A stretch of DNA of 64,000 nt, taken from positions 1-64,000 of the IMG/VR virus record IMGVR_UViG_3300035150_000164; one strand, 5' to 3'. Under the pieces are notes generated by a model that saw only the letters and a list, made by a program, of their open reading frames with translations, had not been told where the DNA came from and did no database searches. Position numbers and translations under genes: made by a program. Source of the stretch: a virus. Every line of letters begins with the position of its first letter. Within the stretch, counting starts at the first letter, position 1. This document shows positions 16,709 through 25,329 of this stretch, piece after piece.

Positions 16709-17267
16709 ACACTACGTTACTTCCTACCAAAAGATCTTCATCATCCGTATTTGCAAATTCTATCTCTAAAACTTCATCGCTAAACAACTCACAACTGTCC
16801 ATTACAAACAAAAACTGTGTAGCCGTAACCTCAGAAGGATCTACTGCCTGCAAAAACCTGTTCTCAGCATCCAATATCAAATACCTATCTCCAGTATCCC
16901 AGTCGTCATCAGTTCCCCCTCCAAGAGATGCAGTAACTGTATCAGCAGTATTATCAGTTATTGTTCCTGCGCTTCCATCTGTAACATTGTAAACTCTTTT
17001 ACCTATTAGCGCATCAACAACCCAAGCCTTATTAGAATCAGTCAAAACAGCAGCTCCATTAGCCCCAGTATGTCCGCCACCTTCCGCTCTTTTTGTCTGA
17101 ATATTAATGTTTTCACTCGTTGTAATCGCTCCAGATAAATTCAAAAATACGCTCTTTATGCTTTTCGAAAAAAGATGGCTACCAACACCAAACTCGTTTA
17201 TTGCAAAAATATCTGCAACTCTCAAAATAGGTATCGCAGATAATCCTTCAAAATCATATCTATTCAT
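16701..17267 (-). CDS. Virion protein with repeat domain shared with the sheath insertion
   Basis: 188 aa. Residues about 72-135 (AVLTDSNKAW ... IGKRVYNVTDGSAGTI ... DWDTGDRYLI) match the pattern of a segment in the tail sheath insertion at about 26830-27020. This small beta domain is frequent in phage structural proteins. Together with the PKD/LRR gene it forms a two-gene surface-protein unit; probable tail or decoration protein. Confidence 0.6.
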   Translation of the reverse strand: MNRYDFEGLSAIPILRVADIFAINEFGVGSHLFSKSIKSVFLNLSGAITTSENINIQTKRAEGGGHTGANGAAVLTDSNKAWVVDALIGKRVYNVTDGSAGTITDNTADTVTASLGGGTDDDWDTGDRYLILDAENRFLQAVDPSEVTATQFLFVMDSCELFSDEVLEIEFANTDDEDLLVGSNVVYE

Positions 17268-17305
17268 ACACTCACCATCCTCTCATTCTATAAAACAAAT
17301 AGATG

Positions 17306-17836
17306 CTATTTAGCCATAGATCTAACATCTGCCTTAGCAGTAGATGCACCAGCCACTCTCTGTCCTTTTCCTGACAACCAAAGTTTTACAACTGGTATCA
17401 CCTGTTCCATCAAGCCCGTCAAATCACCCTCTGACACCCCAAAACGCTTTAGCATAGCACCTACCCTTGGATTGTATAACATAGCTTCTATAAGCCTGTC
17501 TATAGCACCTTGTGATATACTCTCATCAAGTCCTTCTGACTTCTCAGATCTAACTTGTCTCTTATAATCCCCACCAGCACCCAAGACGTTCAACATTGAC
17601 ATCAAAAAATTCATAGGATTTCTCTTCATCTCATCTGTCAATGCATCAAATATCTTTTGCTCTCTACTTGCTACATCTCTACCTGATCCTTTTTGGGCAA
17701 GAGATCTAAGTTCCTTCACTGAACTTTCTATATGTCTTTGAAGTTTTCTATCTCCAAACTCTTTAGTCCTGTAACCTATCCCTCTTTTCTCCGTCAAATT
17801 CTCAATGCTCTCTATTAATCTTTTCATGTCTGTCAT
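17306..17836 (-). CDS. Hypothetical 176-aa helical protein of the tail region
   Basis: Mostly helical and basic; Gly/Met-rich centre (MNFLMSMLNVLGAGG) and a C-terminal LMEQVIPVVKLWLSG. No signal peptide or catalytic motif. Lies 10 nt from the next structural-operon gene, so co-transcribed with tail and assembly genes. May be an internal virion or assembly protein; function unknown. Confidence 0.65.
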   Translation of the reverse strand: MTDMKRLIESIENLTEKRGIGYRTKEFGDRKLQRHIESSVKELRSLAQKGSGRDVASREQKIFDALTDEMKRNPMNFLMSMLNVLGAGGDYKRQVRSEKSEGLDESISQGAIDRLIEAMLYNPRVGAMLKRFGVSEGDLTGLMEQVIPVVKLWLSGKGQRVAGASTAKADVRSMAK

Positions 17837-17845
17837 AACATCACC

Positions 17846-18364
17846 CTAAAACGCCTTGTTGAACAATATGTAATCGAATTTTGATAAATCACGCTGTGCT
17901 ATAGAATCAATATCTTTTGATAAATCCATCCTGTATTTCTCTAGATTTGAATTCAACGAACCATCAAGTTTCTGAAGTTCTCCAATTATTTCAAATTGCC
18001 TCTCTAGTTTTTTAGACCCAAGCATCTTTGCAGCCAACTGTAAAGCACCTGTATAATCATTATATTTAACCTTCTTCGCTATACGCTCCATTATAGATGG
18101 ATCTAAACTACTAGAAGACTCATCAATTTTTTCATCATCTTCTTTGTCATCCTCTGGAATATCCTCTCCCTCTATAATCATATTCAATTTGTTTATCAAA
18201 GAAATCCCACTAATAGTTTCGTCATCTTCTGTAGATACTTCCTCTACCTTAGAGGACGAAATCAAATTCGCATCGTCTTCCCCTACAACAGAAACATCAA
18301 CTTCATCATCATTATTTCCATAAATAATACGACGTATATCTTCTGCTAATCTTCGAATACTCAT
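17846..18364 (-). CDS. Hypothetical 172-aa acidic protein
   Basis: N-terminal basic helix (MSIRRLAEDIRRIIYG), then a long Asp/Glu/Ser-rich stretch (residues 20-100), then a helical C-terminus. The RRLAEDIRRI start resembles the targeting peptides of T4-like capsid-internal proteins. Ribosome site GGAG just upstream. Function unknown. Confidence 0.65.
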   Translation of the reverse strand: MSIRRLAEDIRRIIYGNNDDEVDVSVVGEDDANLISSSKVEEVSTEDDETISGISLINKLNMIIEGEDIPEDDKEDDEKIDESSSSLDPSIMERIAKKVKYNDYTGALQLAAKMLGSKKLERQFEIIGELQKLDGSLNSNLEKYRMDLSKDIDSIAQRDLSKFDYILFNKAF

Positions 18365-18373
18365 TGTCTCCTC

Positions 18374-18673
18374 CTAAAAATTAAACGGCGGTATCGGTCC
18401 ACTTCCGTCATCTGGAAAAAATATATGTCGCCCTTTTATCGTACGCCATACACCTATCTTACCATTTACCTTGTACTTTTTCTCTTTTTTTTCTTCTAAC
18501 AGAACAGTATCTCCAATAGATATAAGTTCAAATACACATTTTCTTTTTTTCTTCTTTTTCTTTCCAATTATAAAATCATCTAGATTATATACACATCCTG
18601 GAATCGGCTGTCTCCTCAAAGGTTTCCCAATAGGTCTAGGTATTGTTGCTATATTTAAAGATGTTGTCGTCAT
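18374..18673 (-). CDS. Hypothetical 99-aa basic protein
   Basis: Has a lysine run (GKKKKKKRK) near residue 40 and a C-terminal KIGVWRTIKGRHIFFPDDG, a wording often seen in minor phage head or portal-adjacent proteins. Rich in Pro at both ends. Co-transcribed with its neighbours. Function unknown. Confidence 0.6.
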   Translation of the reverse strand: MTTTSLNIATIPRPIGKPLRRQPIPGCVYNLDDFIIGKKKKKKRKCVFELISIGDTVLLEEKKEKKYKVNGKIGVWRTIKGRHIFFPDDGSGPIPPFNF

Positions 18674-18699
18674 ATCTTACCCATCATATCATCAATAAA

Positions 18700-19020
18700 T
18701 TACTCTTCCCTCTCCATCATCCTATCTCTTGCCCTGTCTATATAACTCGCAACAGACTTCCTTCCAGAATTGTACATAGCAGTAGAAAGATCTCGCATAA
18801 TCTCACCAAAAGCTTTATACCCACCATCTGTATCAACAACCCTAAATGCCTTCTCTGCATCTGTAACATGCTGTCTCATAGCAATAACAGCATTCAACAT
18901 AGTATTCTGTAACTTTGAATCTGATATCTCATCTGTTTTTGACTCTGATAATTCTAACCTGTTATTATCAATAAAACTCTTTAACTCTTCTGATAAAATT
19001 CCCATGCTATCCCTCAACAA
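18700..19020 (-). CDS. Hypothetical 106-aa helical protein
   Basis: Predicted all-helical, mixed charge (MLRDSMGILSEELKSFIDNN ... AVIAMRQHVTDAEKAF). Overlaps the start of the downstream side of the zinc-ribbon gene by 14 nt. No motif recognised; part of the tail/assembly transcript. Confidence 0.6.
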   Translation of the reverse strand: MLRDSMGILSEELKSFIDNNRLELSESKTDEISDSKLQNTMLNAVIAMRQHVTDAEKAFRVVDTDGGYKAFGEIMRDLSTAMYNSGRKSVASYIDRARDRMMEREE

Positions 19021-19207
19021 GTAAATTACTAGGCTTACCGTTAAACGTCTCTGCGTTCAATACTTTCGTAGGTCCACTCCAACTCTCACCCTCTCCAAGC
19101 TTTTTATATACCCTACCACATACAGGACACAAAAACTCAACAACTTGTTTACAATCTTCAATACCCTCAGCCTTTAAAGCCATATCAGCTCTGCATTTAC
19201 AAATCAT
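19007..19207 (-). CDS. Small zinc-ribbon-like protein, 66 aa
   Basis: CKC at residues 3-5 and CPVC at 27-30 could bind one zinc ion, the common treble or ribbon arrangement of small phage proteins. A 4-nt overlap with the upstream gene indicates coupled translation. Role unknown. Confidence 0.6.
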   Translation of the reverse strand: MICKCRADMALKAEGIEDCKQVVEFLCPVCGRVYKKLGEGESWSGPTKVLNAETFNGKPSNLLVEG

Positions 19208-19542
19208 ATTTCCTCTATCCTCGGTCTCAAAACCACCTTAGCCCCCCTTTTGGACTCTACCAATGAAACGAACTCAAGTTCGTTATGCTCCATAAATCTT
19301 TTCTCTACGTGATGCCCTACACTCATCGCATGACGTCCCTCCAGCAACATTACCAGCACTGTCCTTCCCCTGATAGATCTAACCTCAAACAAACACTTCG
19401 AAATCTCTCTTCCCTTTGTCGCTCGCTCACCCATCACCTTTAAAGCCCTAAACACAGATCTCTCTAATGGTGTAAGTATACGCTCTCTATTCTGAGGCGT
19501 ATCAGGAATGAATTTCTTTAATCTCTCTGATAATCTTTTCAT
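19204..19542 (-). CDS. Hypothetical 112-aa protein
   Basis: Basic, mixed helix/strand. A 14-bp palindrome copy lies inside the gene, coding the residues ELEF near position 87. Starts 9 nt after the HNH gene stop. No family recognised. Confidence 0.6.
   Translation of the reverse strand: MKRLSERLKKFIPDTPQNRERILTPLERSVFRALKVMGERATKGREISKCLFEVRSIRGRTVLVMLLEGRHAMSVGHHVEKRFMEHNELEFVSLVESKRGAKVVLRPRIEEI
19269..19282. repeat. 14-bp palindrome copy 3 (centre CA, inside a gene)
   Basis: CGAACTCAAGTTCG within the 112-aa gene, 62 nt upstream of the start of the zinc-ribbon gene. Confidence 0.95.
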
Positions 19543-19551
19543 TCTGTAATC

Positions 19552-20358
19552 CTAAACCAATCTTCCTCCCTTGCTCAAGTTCTCGTGCCACCATAGCGGC
19601 TGCAAATTGCTAGCATGAAAAGCCATCCTTTGCTCCTCAAGATTAGAAAGATCAAAATAACTAATCGGCTTAATATGATCAATGTGCCACCCGAATGTCC
19701 CATAGTTCTCCCATGTCATCTCTTCTCCGGTTTCAGGATCGGGATAAAACTGCTGCTCTAGAAACCATTTTACCACTTTAACAGAGCACCCAATCAATTC
19801 AATTGCAGATCTGCTCTTCTTATAACGCCCCCTGACTGCATCTTTAACTCTACACCGCAGGTTCTCCACCAACTTATACATGGGATCCTCGCGTCTTTTT
19901 CGCCTTGTATAATCCCGCAAATATGCATTACGCTTACGCCTAAATCCTGGATCCGACTGATATATGGCCACTTTCTTTTTTATTTCTTCCCTGTTTTTAA
20001 GATAATATCTCCGCTTCCTCTCTAACAAGGTATCCCTGTTTTTGATCCAGTATTCCCGCGCATTCTCCGTCAATCTTTCGCGATTGTCTCTCCTGTATAC
20101 TAGATCGTATTTTCGTTTTACTGCCTTTGCCCTTTCACTAACAACGCGCTCTCCTCTGGCAATCTCGCCACGTACACGACGGTCATATTTTCTCTGCGCC
20201 TCGAGCACTTTATCTCTGTTTTCGTCTCTATATTTCGAATCGTATTTGGATACGCATTTTTTACATCGTGCTGCCACACCACCTATACAATCGCGATGCC
20301 TCCTGAACTCAGAATACGGTTTCACTACACCGCATATGTTGCACCGTTTCTCAGGCAT
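19552..20358 (-). CDS. HNH endonuclease with N-terminal zinc finger
   Basis: 268 aa from the ATG at 20358, which is preferred over an upstream ATG because it overlaps the endolysin stop and follows GAGAG. CNICG near residue 6 and CKKC near 34 form a zinc finger, then a long basic repeat of KYDR/RRYY type, then the HNH core WHIDHIKPISYF ... NLQPLWWHENLSKG. Homing endonucleases of this kind insert next to phage genes and spread between co-infecting phages. Either free-standing homing enzyme or packaging-associated nuclease; homing is more likely here. Confidence 0.82.
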   Translation of the reverse strand: MPEKRCNICGVVKPYSEFRRHRDCIGGVAARCKKCVSKYDSKYRDENRDKVLEAQRKYDRRVRGEIARGERVVSERAKAVKRKYDLVYRRDNRERLTENAREYWIKNRDTLLERKRRYYLKNREEIKKKVAIYQSDPGFRRKRNAYLRDYTRRKRREDPMYKLVENLRCRVKDAVRGRYKKSRSAIELIGCSVKVVKWFLEQQFYPDPETGEEMTWENYGTFGWHIDHIKPISYFDLSNLEEQRMAFHASNLQPLWWHENLSKGGRLV

Positions 20359-21331
20359 CGCTCTCTCGCATAAGGTCTTCCAACATATAGCGCCCATCAC
20401 TATGAGACGCTAGATCCCTGTGCGCTACTACCCCAGGACCTGGAAACTTTACTTTCCTCCTCGTATTCGCAGTAGGAAATTCATATGGAAACAATCCAAT
20501 TTTCTTCACCACCCATGGTATAAATATTCTCGCCGATGCCATCTGATCATCTGTAGGACATACATACTGATTGGGCACCTTCTTTAAGCCCTTTCGCTTC
20601 AATATCTTTTTTATACCTTCTGAAAAAGCACTTGGTTTCCAGGTCCACCATTGCCTCGGTATCCTATTAACCCATAATTCCTCGTCTCTATCTCTAACGT
20701 AGATAGGACTATATGGATTCACTACCTCAATTCCTATACTCCTTGAGTTAAGTTGATTTGCATGTACCATCTGATCCAATACCAAATCTCCATGACACGA
20801 TATCCTCCCCCAAGGATCCATTATCAACTGAACTCCGTATCTTTTACGAGTCAACGTTCTCTTACATCCTTCAGCTGTTGACCCACATGTCTCATGACAC
20901 ACAAAATTTGTTAACGCATGTTTCCTTCTCTTATGTGAAAATCTGGGCTCTCCATCATCCAAATAATTCGTAGCGATATATCCTTTTTTTATCATCTCTT
21001 CAGGTAACTTCACCCGCTTTCCCTGTATTATAATCATATTAGAAGGATCTCTACTATCTACAAAAATAGATGGAGGTGAAATCTTCCTAATCTTCTTTGT
21101 GGTATCTTTCAATTCGTCTATATCTGATTTCATAAACTCAAATGTCTTCGGTCCTATCTTCCCATCTGCTACAAGTTTATTCTCAGTCTGATACGCACAT
21201 ACCCATGCAACGAATTCTGAATCAATAGGTCCATCGCTTAATGGTTCTGGTAATTCATGCAACTTCCACAACTTGTTAACCTTATTACTGTTATACCTTA
21301 CCGCATCCAATGTATTCTTCTTATTTAGCAT
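20351..21331 (-). CDS. Endolysin, N-acetylmuramoyl-L-alanine amidase
   Basis: 326 aa. Residues about 38-68 (FVAWVCAYQTENKLVADGKIG) are a peptidoglycan-binding domain of the PG_binding_1 type. Residues about 140-315 are an Amidase_2/PGRP domain with H146 (NFVCHETCG), the SRSIGIEV strand near 197, and H304 in VAHRDLASHSDG, consistent with zinc binding. It cuts the bond between MurNAc and L-Ala at lysis. No signal peptide, so release needs a holin; a small membrane protein gene lies about 490 nt upstream. Confidence 0.88.
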   Translation of the reverse strand: MLNKKNTLDAVRYNSNKVNKLWKLHELPEPLSDGPIDSEFVAWVCAYQTENKLVADGKIGPKTFEFMKSDIDELKDTTKKIRKISPPSIFVDSRDPSNMIIIQGKRVKLPEEMIKKGYIATNYLDDGEPRFSHKRRKHALTNFVCHETCGSTAEGCKRTLTRKRYGVQLIMDPWGRISCHGDLVLDQMVHANQLNSRSIGIEVVNPYSPIYVRDRDEELWVNRIPRQWWTWKPSAFSEGIKKILKRKGLKKVPNQYVCPTDDQMASARIFIPWVVKKIGLFPYEFPTANTRRKVKFPGPGVVAHRDLASHSDGRYMLEDLMRESDA

Positions 21332-21335
21332 CTAT

Positions 21336-21815
21336 TTACCCCATCATCATTCCGACTCTAGCAGCCCTATCACGTGTTCTAGATTTCTTTATCTTCTGAA
21401 AACCACCCCTGTTCATAGAGGCAACCCTTACCGTTCCATCTGCCGTTATTTTTACAAAAAACATCGCATCCTTCAATCTCTTAAGCAAATCCAGCATTGG
21501 ATCATCTACGTTCTGCAATATAATCTCGTTTCTATACCAAAACCCAAACGCATCCCTTGTCCACTCAACTCTGACTCGTATCGGTATATTCCTATCCTCA
21601 GCAACATAGATCCAAATCCTTATCTCTCCAATTGCCTTACCTGATCCATCCAATAACGGAGATACCAACATCGATATATATCCTCCTGGATATGATGTCG
21701 GCACTGGCGTTATAAATTCTCGTTTCGTCCTACCCGTCATACGCAAATATCCCTTGGCTGCATCTATCATCCTGTCAGCAATATCTCTCCTTGACATCTG
21801 CGTTAAATCACCCAT
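21336..21815 (-). CDS. Hypothetical 159-aa protein next to the endolysin
   Basis: Mixed alpha/beta; beta-rich middle (GKAIGEIRIWIYVAEDRNIPIRVRVEW) and basic C-terminus ending GMMMG. It lies between the holin-like and endolysin genes with 4-5 nt gaps, so it belongs to the lysis/tail transcript. No lysis motif seen. Confidence 0.65.
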   Translation of the reverse strand: MGDLTQMSRRDIADRMIDAAKGYLRMTGRTKREFITPVPTSYPGGYISMLVSPLLDGSGKAIGEIRIWIYVAEDRNIPIRVRVEWTRDAFGFWYRNEIILQNVDDPMLDLLKRLKDAMFFVKITADGTVRVASMNRGGFQKIKKSRTRDRAARVGMMMG

Positions 21816-21820
21816 TTATT

Positions 21821-22099
21821 CTATCCCTCGGTCAATATCCTCTTATCATCCTCGTCTGGCTCAGTTGTGTCTTCCCAGTTTGGTCCGTCTTCATCACCTT
21901 TGGCAATGATAACATCCGATTTCTTTCCTTGATTACCATGATCTGCGATCCCTTGCCCAACTACATACGCAGCAACAAGACCTACAATAGTCAAAATCGC
22001 CTCGTTGGAAATTCCAAGTTTTAACGTGTCATTCAAAACAGTCAATACCGCAGTCAATACAACCGTCAAAAGTTTCCTTGAATTAATCTTTTTCAACAT
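21821..22099 (-). CDS. Holin-like small membrane protein
   Basis: 92 aa. Two hydrophobic stretches (KLLTVVLTAVLTVLND and AILTIVGLVAAYVVGQGIA) are followed by a long acidic, soluble C-terminus (residues 55-92). The second stretch resembles putative phage holins annotated near endolysins. Place, size and topology support a holin, but similar proteins can be virion-associated. Starts 2 nt after the upstream gene. Confidence 0.6.
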   Translation of the reverse strand: MLKKINSRKLLTVVLTAVLTVLNDTLKLGISNEAILTIVGLVAAYVVGQGIADHGNQGKKSDVIIAKGDEDGPNWEDTTEPDEDDKRILTEG

Positions 22100-22101
22100 C
22101 T

Positions 22102-22347
22102 TTATTCTCCTATCAAAGTTTCTACTTTTCTTACTATTACATCATGACCTATCCTACCAATAGACTCAGGATCTCCATCACTCATGGATACAAACATCTC
22201 ACAATCTCCACCTATACCAGCATACTTACTAAATTGTTTCAATGCACTTGCTAAAGCATTAGCATCATCAACCCTTGCCAAGTGAATTACAACTTTTACT
22301 GATTGATCATTCCTTATCTCATCAAGCCTTCTAATAAGATTCTTCAT
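22102..22347 (-). CDS. Hypothetical 81-aa protein
   Basis: MKNLIRRLDEIRNDQSVKVVIHLARVDDANALASAL looks like a small alpha/beta protein. Overlaps the upstream gene by 4 nt. No family recognised. Confidence 0.6.
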   Translation of the reverse strand: MKNLIRRLDEIRNDQSVKVVIHLARVDDANALASALKQFSKYAGIGGDCEMFVSMSDGDPESIGRIGHDVIVRKVETLIGE

Positions 22348-23105
22348 CTTAAATATGCCTTACGAAGAGTTGGAGATTCACCCTTGTACTCATCCACTAC
22401 CTTGTTCATAGCATCTATGTACGCCTGGTAAGCCTCAACCTCTGACTGCATTTTCTTCGCCATCGCAGAAGCAGACCAGTCACCAGTTAACCTCTTGAAT
22501 ACGACCGACCTGTTCTTCATAGCCTTCTTGAATGCCATGTTTGAATTGACCTTCTTCATACCATCAGAGGTGAACATCTTCTCCATTGAAACTGCCTTCT
22601 TCTCAACCTCGTCAAGTTTTGCCTCAACTTCTTTCAGTTTTTTCTCCTCCTTTGGAGTACCGCCTTTTGTTGCTCGCTCTTTCGCAAATAACTCTTCGTC
22701 CCTTTCCTCAATACGGCTAAGTATCTTTGACATTCCTCCTATCCTATTCAATGATTTTCTCATACCTATACCCCTATCCTCAAAAAGTTTAGCCTCTTTT
22801 TTCATACCATTCTTCTTCATTATATCTATAATCTGCTTAGCCTCTTTAGAGTTAACCTCTCCACCCTTTGCCAACACCTTTGCAGCATAAGATAAAATTC
22901 TGTTCTTAGGCTCGTAATACAAAGCAAGATACAATGCGTCTAGTTTATCCCTGTTAATTTCAGGACGTTTTCTCTGCGCACCGAACTTACTTCTAGGACG
23001 TATATGAGTACCACTATACACACCCCTGGAAAATCCCGGAGCACTCCACGAATGACCCTCGTCATCATGTGCTATTCCTTTTTTGTCTATATAGACTTCG
23101 CTCAT
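22344..23105 (-). CDS. Hypothetical 253-aa basic, helical protein
   Basis: Very Lys/Glu-rich with a predicted coiled coil (residues about 140-185). N-terminus HDDEGHSWSAPGFSRGVYSG is distinctive. No catalytic motif. Placed just downstream of the tube genes, so it may be an internal or assembly protein. Confidence 0.65.
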   Translation of the reverse strand: MSEVYIDKKGIAHDDEGHSWSAPGFSRGVYSGTHIRPRSKFGAQRKRPEINRDKLDALYLALYYEPKNRILSYAAKVLAKGGEVNSKEAKQIIDIMKKNGMKKEAKLFEDRGIGMRKSLNRIGGMSKILSRIEERDEELFAKERATKGGTPKEEKKLKEVEAKLDEVEKKAVSMEKMFTSDGMKKVNSNMAFKKAMKNRSVVFKRLTGDWSASAMAKKMQSEVEAYQAYIDAMNKVVDEYKGESPTLRKAYLR

Positions 23106-23106
23106 T

Positions 23107-23394
23107 TTATTCCTCTCTAGTAATATCTTCCCCCAATACCTTCTTGGCAGCTGTTGTCAAAGCATCCGATACTGCACTCAAAAATTTCTTCGCATTATCG
23201 TCTTTGTCAGCAACAGATGCCAAACCCTTAATAAGTTGTGACATCTTAAAAAACGCATCTTTGTCCCTGTAATCAGTATCTCTAAGCGCTTTTATCGTAT
23301 CATCTGTATCTGATGCTTCGCTAATATCACTCTCACAAATTACACCTGACGGAATACCAGATAATTCTCTCAATCTATTTATATCCAATACCAT
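23107..23394 (-). CDS. Hypothetical 95-aa helical protein
   Basis: The N-terminus RLRELSGIPSGV is like the targeting or pro-peptides of capsid-internal proteins in T4-like phages, which the prohead protease trims at (L/I)xE sites. The rest is amphipathic helix. That role is an inference from the motif only. Confidence 0.6.
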   Translation of the reverse strand: MVLDINRLRELSGIPSGVICESDISEASDTDDTIKALRDTDYRDKDAFFKMSQLIKGLASVADKDDNAKKFLSAVSDALTTAAKKVLGEDITREE

Positions 23395-23435
23395 TCTGTT
23401 ACCTCTTTATCTTTTTTCATTTGTTTCTCCTTGAT

Positions 23436-24002
23436 TTATATTGGATCAAGCAAAGTGAACTCAGAAAATGCATCTATATTCAATTCAAGTTCTGAAATAG
23501 ACACCTCGCCACTAGTAGCATCGAAATCGCTACCAGCCTTATATCTTGTCGGAATAGCATTCCATAACAACCATGCTTTACCCGGTAAATACAAACCTGC
23601 CTCTATAGGCAAATCTATTCCCTCCACCAATGACCCATCTAGTCCACCAGCATCGTGTGCTAAATTGATATTAGTAAAATGTAACAACAATAAGTGCCTG
23701 TTTGTTACCTCAAGTCCTATAATAGCCCTGTACATCCAATCCCACATCGTATCATCATACCCGCGAACACCTCTAGTTAGTGTAATAGGTCCAGCAGATC
23801 CGCCAATATAAGAATGCTTTTTAAACATAGAATTTACCTGTTTTATCTCGTCAACCTCCGCAGTATATTCGGGTGCTGTGATAGATTTAAATCCGAAAAA
23901 AGGCGCGCCTAAAACGTAAAAAGGGGGGGCAACAGATGGTACTACATCAAATAACCAAAATCTATGAGTCTGCATAAAATCAGCAATTCGGCTTCTCGCC
24001 AT
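23436..24002 (-). CDS. Tail tube protein, gp19-like (first copy)
   Basis: 188 aa. FGFKSITAPEYTAEVDEIKQ, then GGSAGPITLTRGV and a C-terminal SGEVSISELELNIDAF are the landmarks of the T4 gp19/tail tube family, a beta-barrel that stacks into the inner tail tube. It follows a second tube-type gene by 18 nt. The duplication suggests one main tube protein and one completion or initiator form. Confidence 0.85.
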   Translation of the reverse strand: MARSRIADFMQTHRFWLFDVVPSVAPPFYVLGAPFFGFKSITAPEYTAEVDEIKQVNSMFKKHSYIGGSAGPITLTRGVRGYDDTMWDWMYRAIIGLEVTNRHLLLLHFTNINLAHDAGGLDGSLVEGIDLPIEAGLYLPGKAWLLWNAIPTRYKAGSDFDATSGEVSISELELNIDAFSEFTLLDPI

Positions 24003-24020
24003 ATCACACCTATATTCCCA

Positions 24021-24575
24021 CTATATAGACTCTGAAACAGACTCTGAACCATATAAAATATCAAAATACTCAATAGCCAAATCAACTTCTGCAAGCGAAA
24101 CATCCCCAGTCATTGAATCAAAATCACCAGCTGGCTTCGCTCTAATAGCAAAACATTCTCCACACTTTATCTCACGAGTATCTGTTCCAGGGTCTGCCGA
24201 TGTAGCTAAACTCATCTCGCTACGCTGATAATGATAGATACTAACATCAGAACGATATTCCGTTCCCCTAATACTAGCCATTATCATTTTAAAAAAAGAC
24301 GAATCCCTCTTTGTAATTCCTCTCATCAACGTAATCTCAGATACAGTAGGTGGTCCAGGATATTTCTGAGTCCACTCAAATGTTCCTTCCCTATACTCAG
24401 ATGCTTCTACAGACAATTCAGGAATAGTAACAGATTGAAACCCAGCCTGTACATCGCCTGCTCCTCGTCCGTCAGCTCCATCCTCTACACCCTGAAGTGG
24501 ATCAGTACCATTACTATCGCTAGCAATTACATGGTATCGAAAACCCTGCATAAAATCTGTATTTGCTGCCCTCAT
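24021..24575 (-). CDS. Tail tube protein, gp19-like (second copy)
   Basis: 184 aa with the same order of landmarks as its neighbour: VQAGFQSVTIPELSVEASEYRE, then SEITLMRGI, then SMTGDVSLAEVDLAIEYFDI. Sequences have diverged strongly, so the duplication is old. Inner tail tube component. Confidence 0.83.
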   Translation of the reverse strand: MRAANTDFMQGFRYHVIASDSNGTDPLQGVEDGADGRGAGDVQAGFQSVTIPELSVEASEYREGTFEWTQKYPGPPTVSEITLMRGITKRDSSFFKMIMASIRGTEYRSDVSIYHYQRSEMSLATSADPGTDTREIKCGECFAIRAKPAGDFDSMTGDVSLAEVDLAIEYFDILYGSESVSESI

Positions 24576-24592
24576 TATTAAATCTCCTATCC

Positions 24593-25321
24593 CTACGAGG
24601 TATAAGGCCCCGGAGGTAAATTACTAGCTCCAAGTTGAGGAGCTGCATCAAACATGCTAGTTCCCCATCCTTCACCTAGAACAAACATTATCTGTCCATC
24701 AGAAGTTACAGAGCCTGTCCCTACAACTTGGAATTTACAATCTGGAGGAACTATAACTCCACCATTTAACCATTCTTTGTATCCTACACCTGTTGTCAAT
24801 GTAACATAACCAGCATTAACAGAATTTCCGTCTCTATCTATAATATTAAAATTTACAGCAGTTAGAGTTGGAATATTCACTAAAACAGTTTTGATACTAT
24901 ATCCGTTTCTTGCAATAGTTTCAGGAATATCTATCAACCCACCATCTTCAAGTCCAGAAAATACCCTGTAACGACCACGTCTAATAGTCTCTTCACTATC
25001 CGAATAATTTACTGTTGTAACATCACCATCTACATCGCAAGTTGCGCTAGATGATGTACCTGTAATGGTCAAACCATCACTTGGAGAAACACCTGTAGAT
25101 AGTAATATCACCATACTACCAGTAGCACCATCATCAACAAGCGTACTAAGTATTCCAGTACCTCCAGTCCATGATAACGGCTCACCTAGTGTAAATGGAC
25201 CACTGCCTTCGTTATCATAATCAAAAGAATACGATACTCCAGTAGGTGCAACACCTGTTAGTCCTCCACCATTAAGTACCCTATGTATAATAACACTAGG
25301 TATTACCTTTATAACAGCCAT
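24593..25321 (-). CDS. Hypothetical 242-aa virion protein, sheath-tube junction
   Basis: Gly/Thr/Ser/Val-rich beta protein without charged repeats. The segment GTSSSATCDVDGDV resembles small beta domains in phage structural proteins. It lies between the sheath and tube genes, so a tail-surface or tail-terminator role is likely, but no family is recognised. Confidence 0.65.
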   Translation of the reverse strand: MAVIKVIPSVIIHRVLNGGGLTGVAPTGVSYSFDYDNEGSGPFTLGEPLSWTGGTGILSTLVDDGATGSMVILLSTGVSPSDGLTITGTSSSATCDVDGDVTTVNYSDSEETIRRGRYRVFSGLEDGGLIDIPETIARNGYSIKTVLVNIPTLTAVNFNIIDRDGNSVNAGYVTLTTGVGYKEWLNGGVIVPPDCKFQVVGTGSVTSDGQIMFVLGEGWGTSMFDAAPQLGASNLPPGPYTS

Positions 25322-25329
25322 TCAGTTAC

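Noticed and set aside
18538-18564. A-rich/T-rich run as a terminator
   Set aside because: It codes the lysine run of the 99-aa protein and has no hairpin before it.
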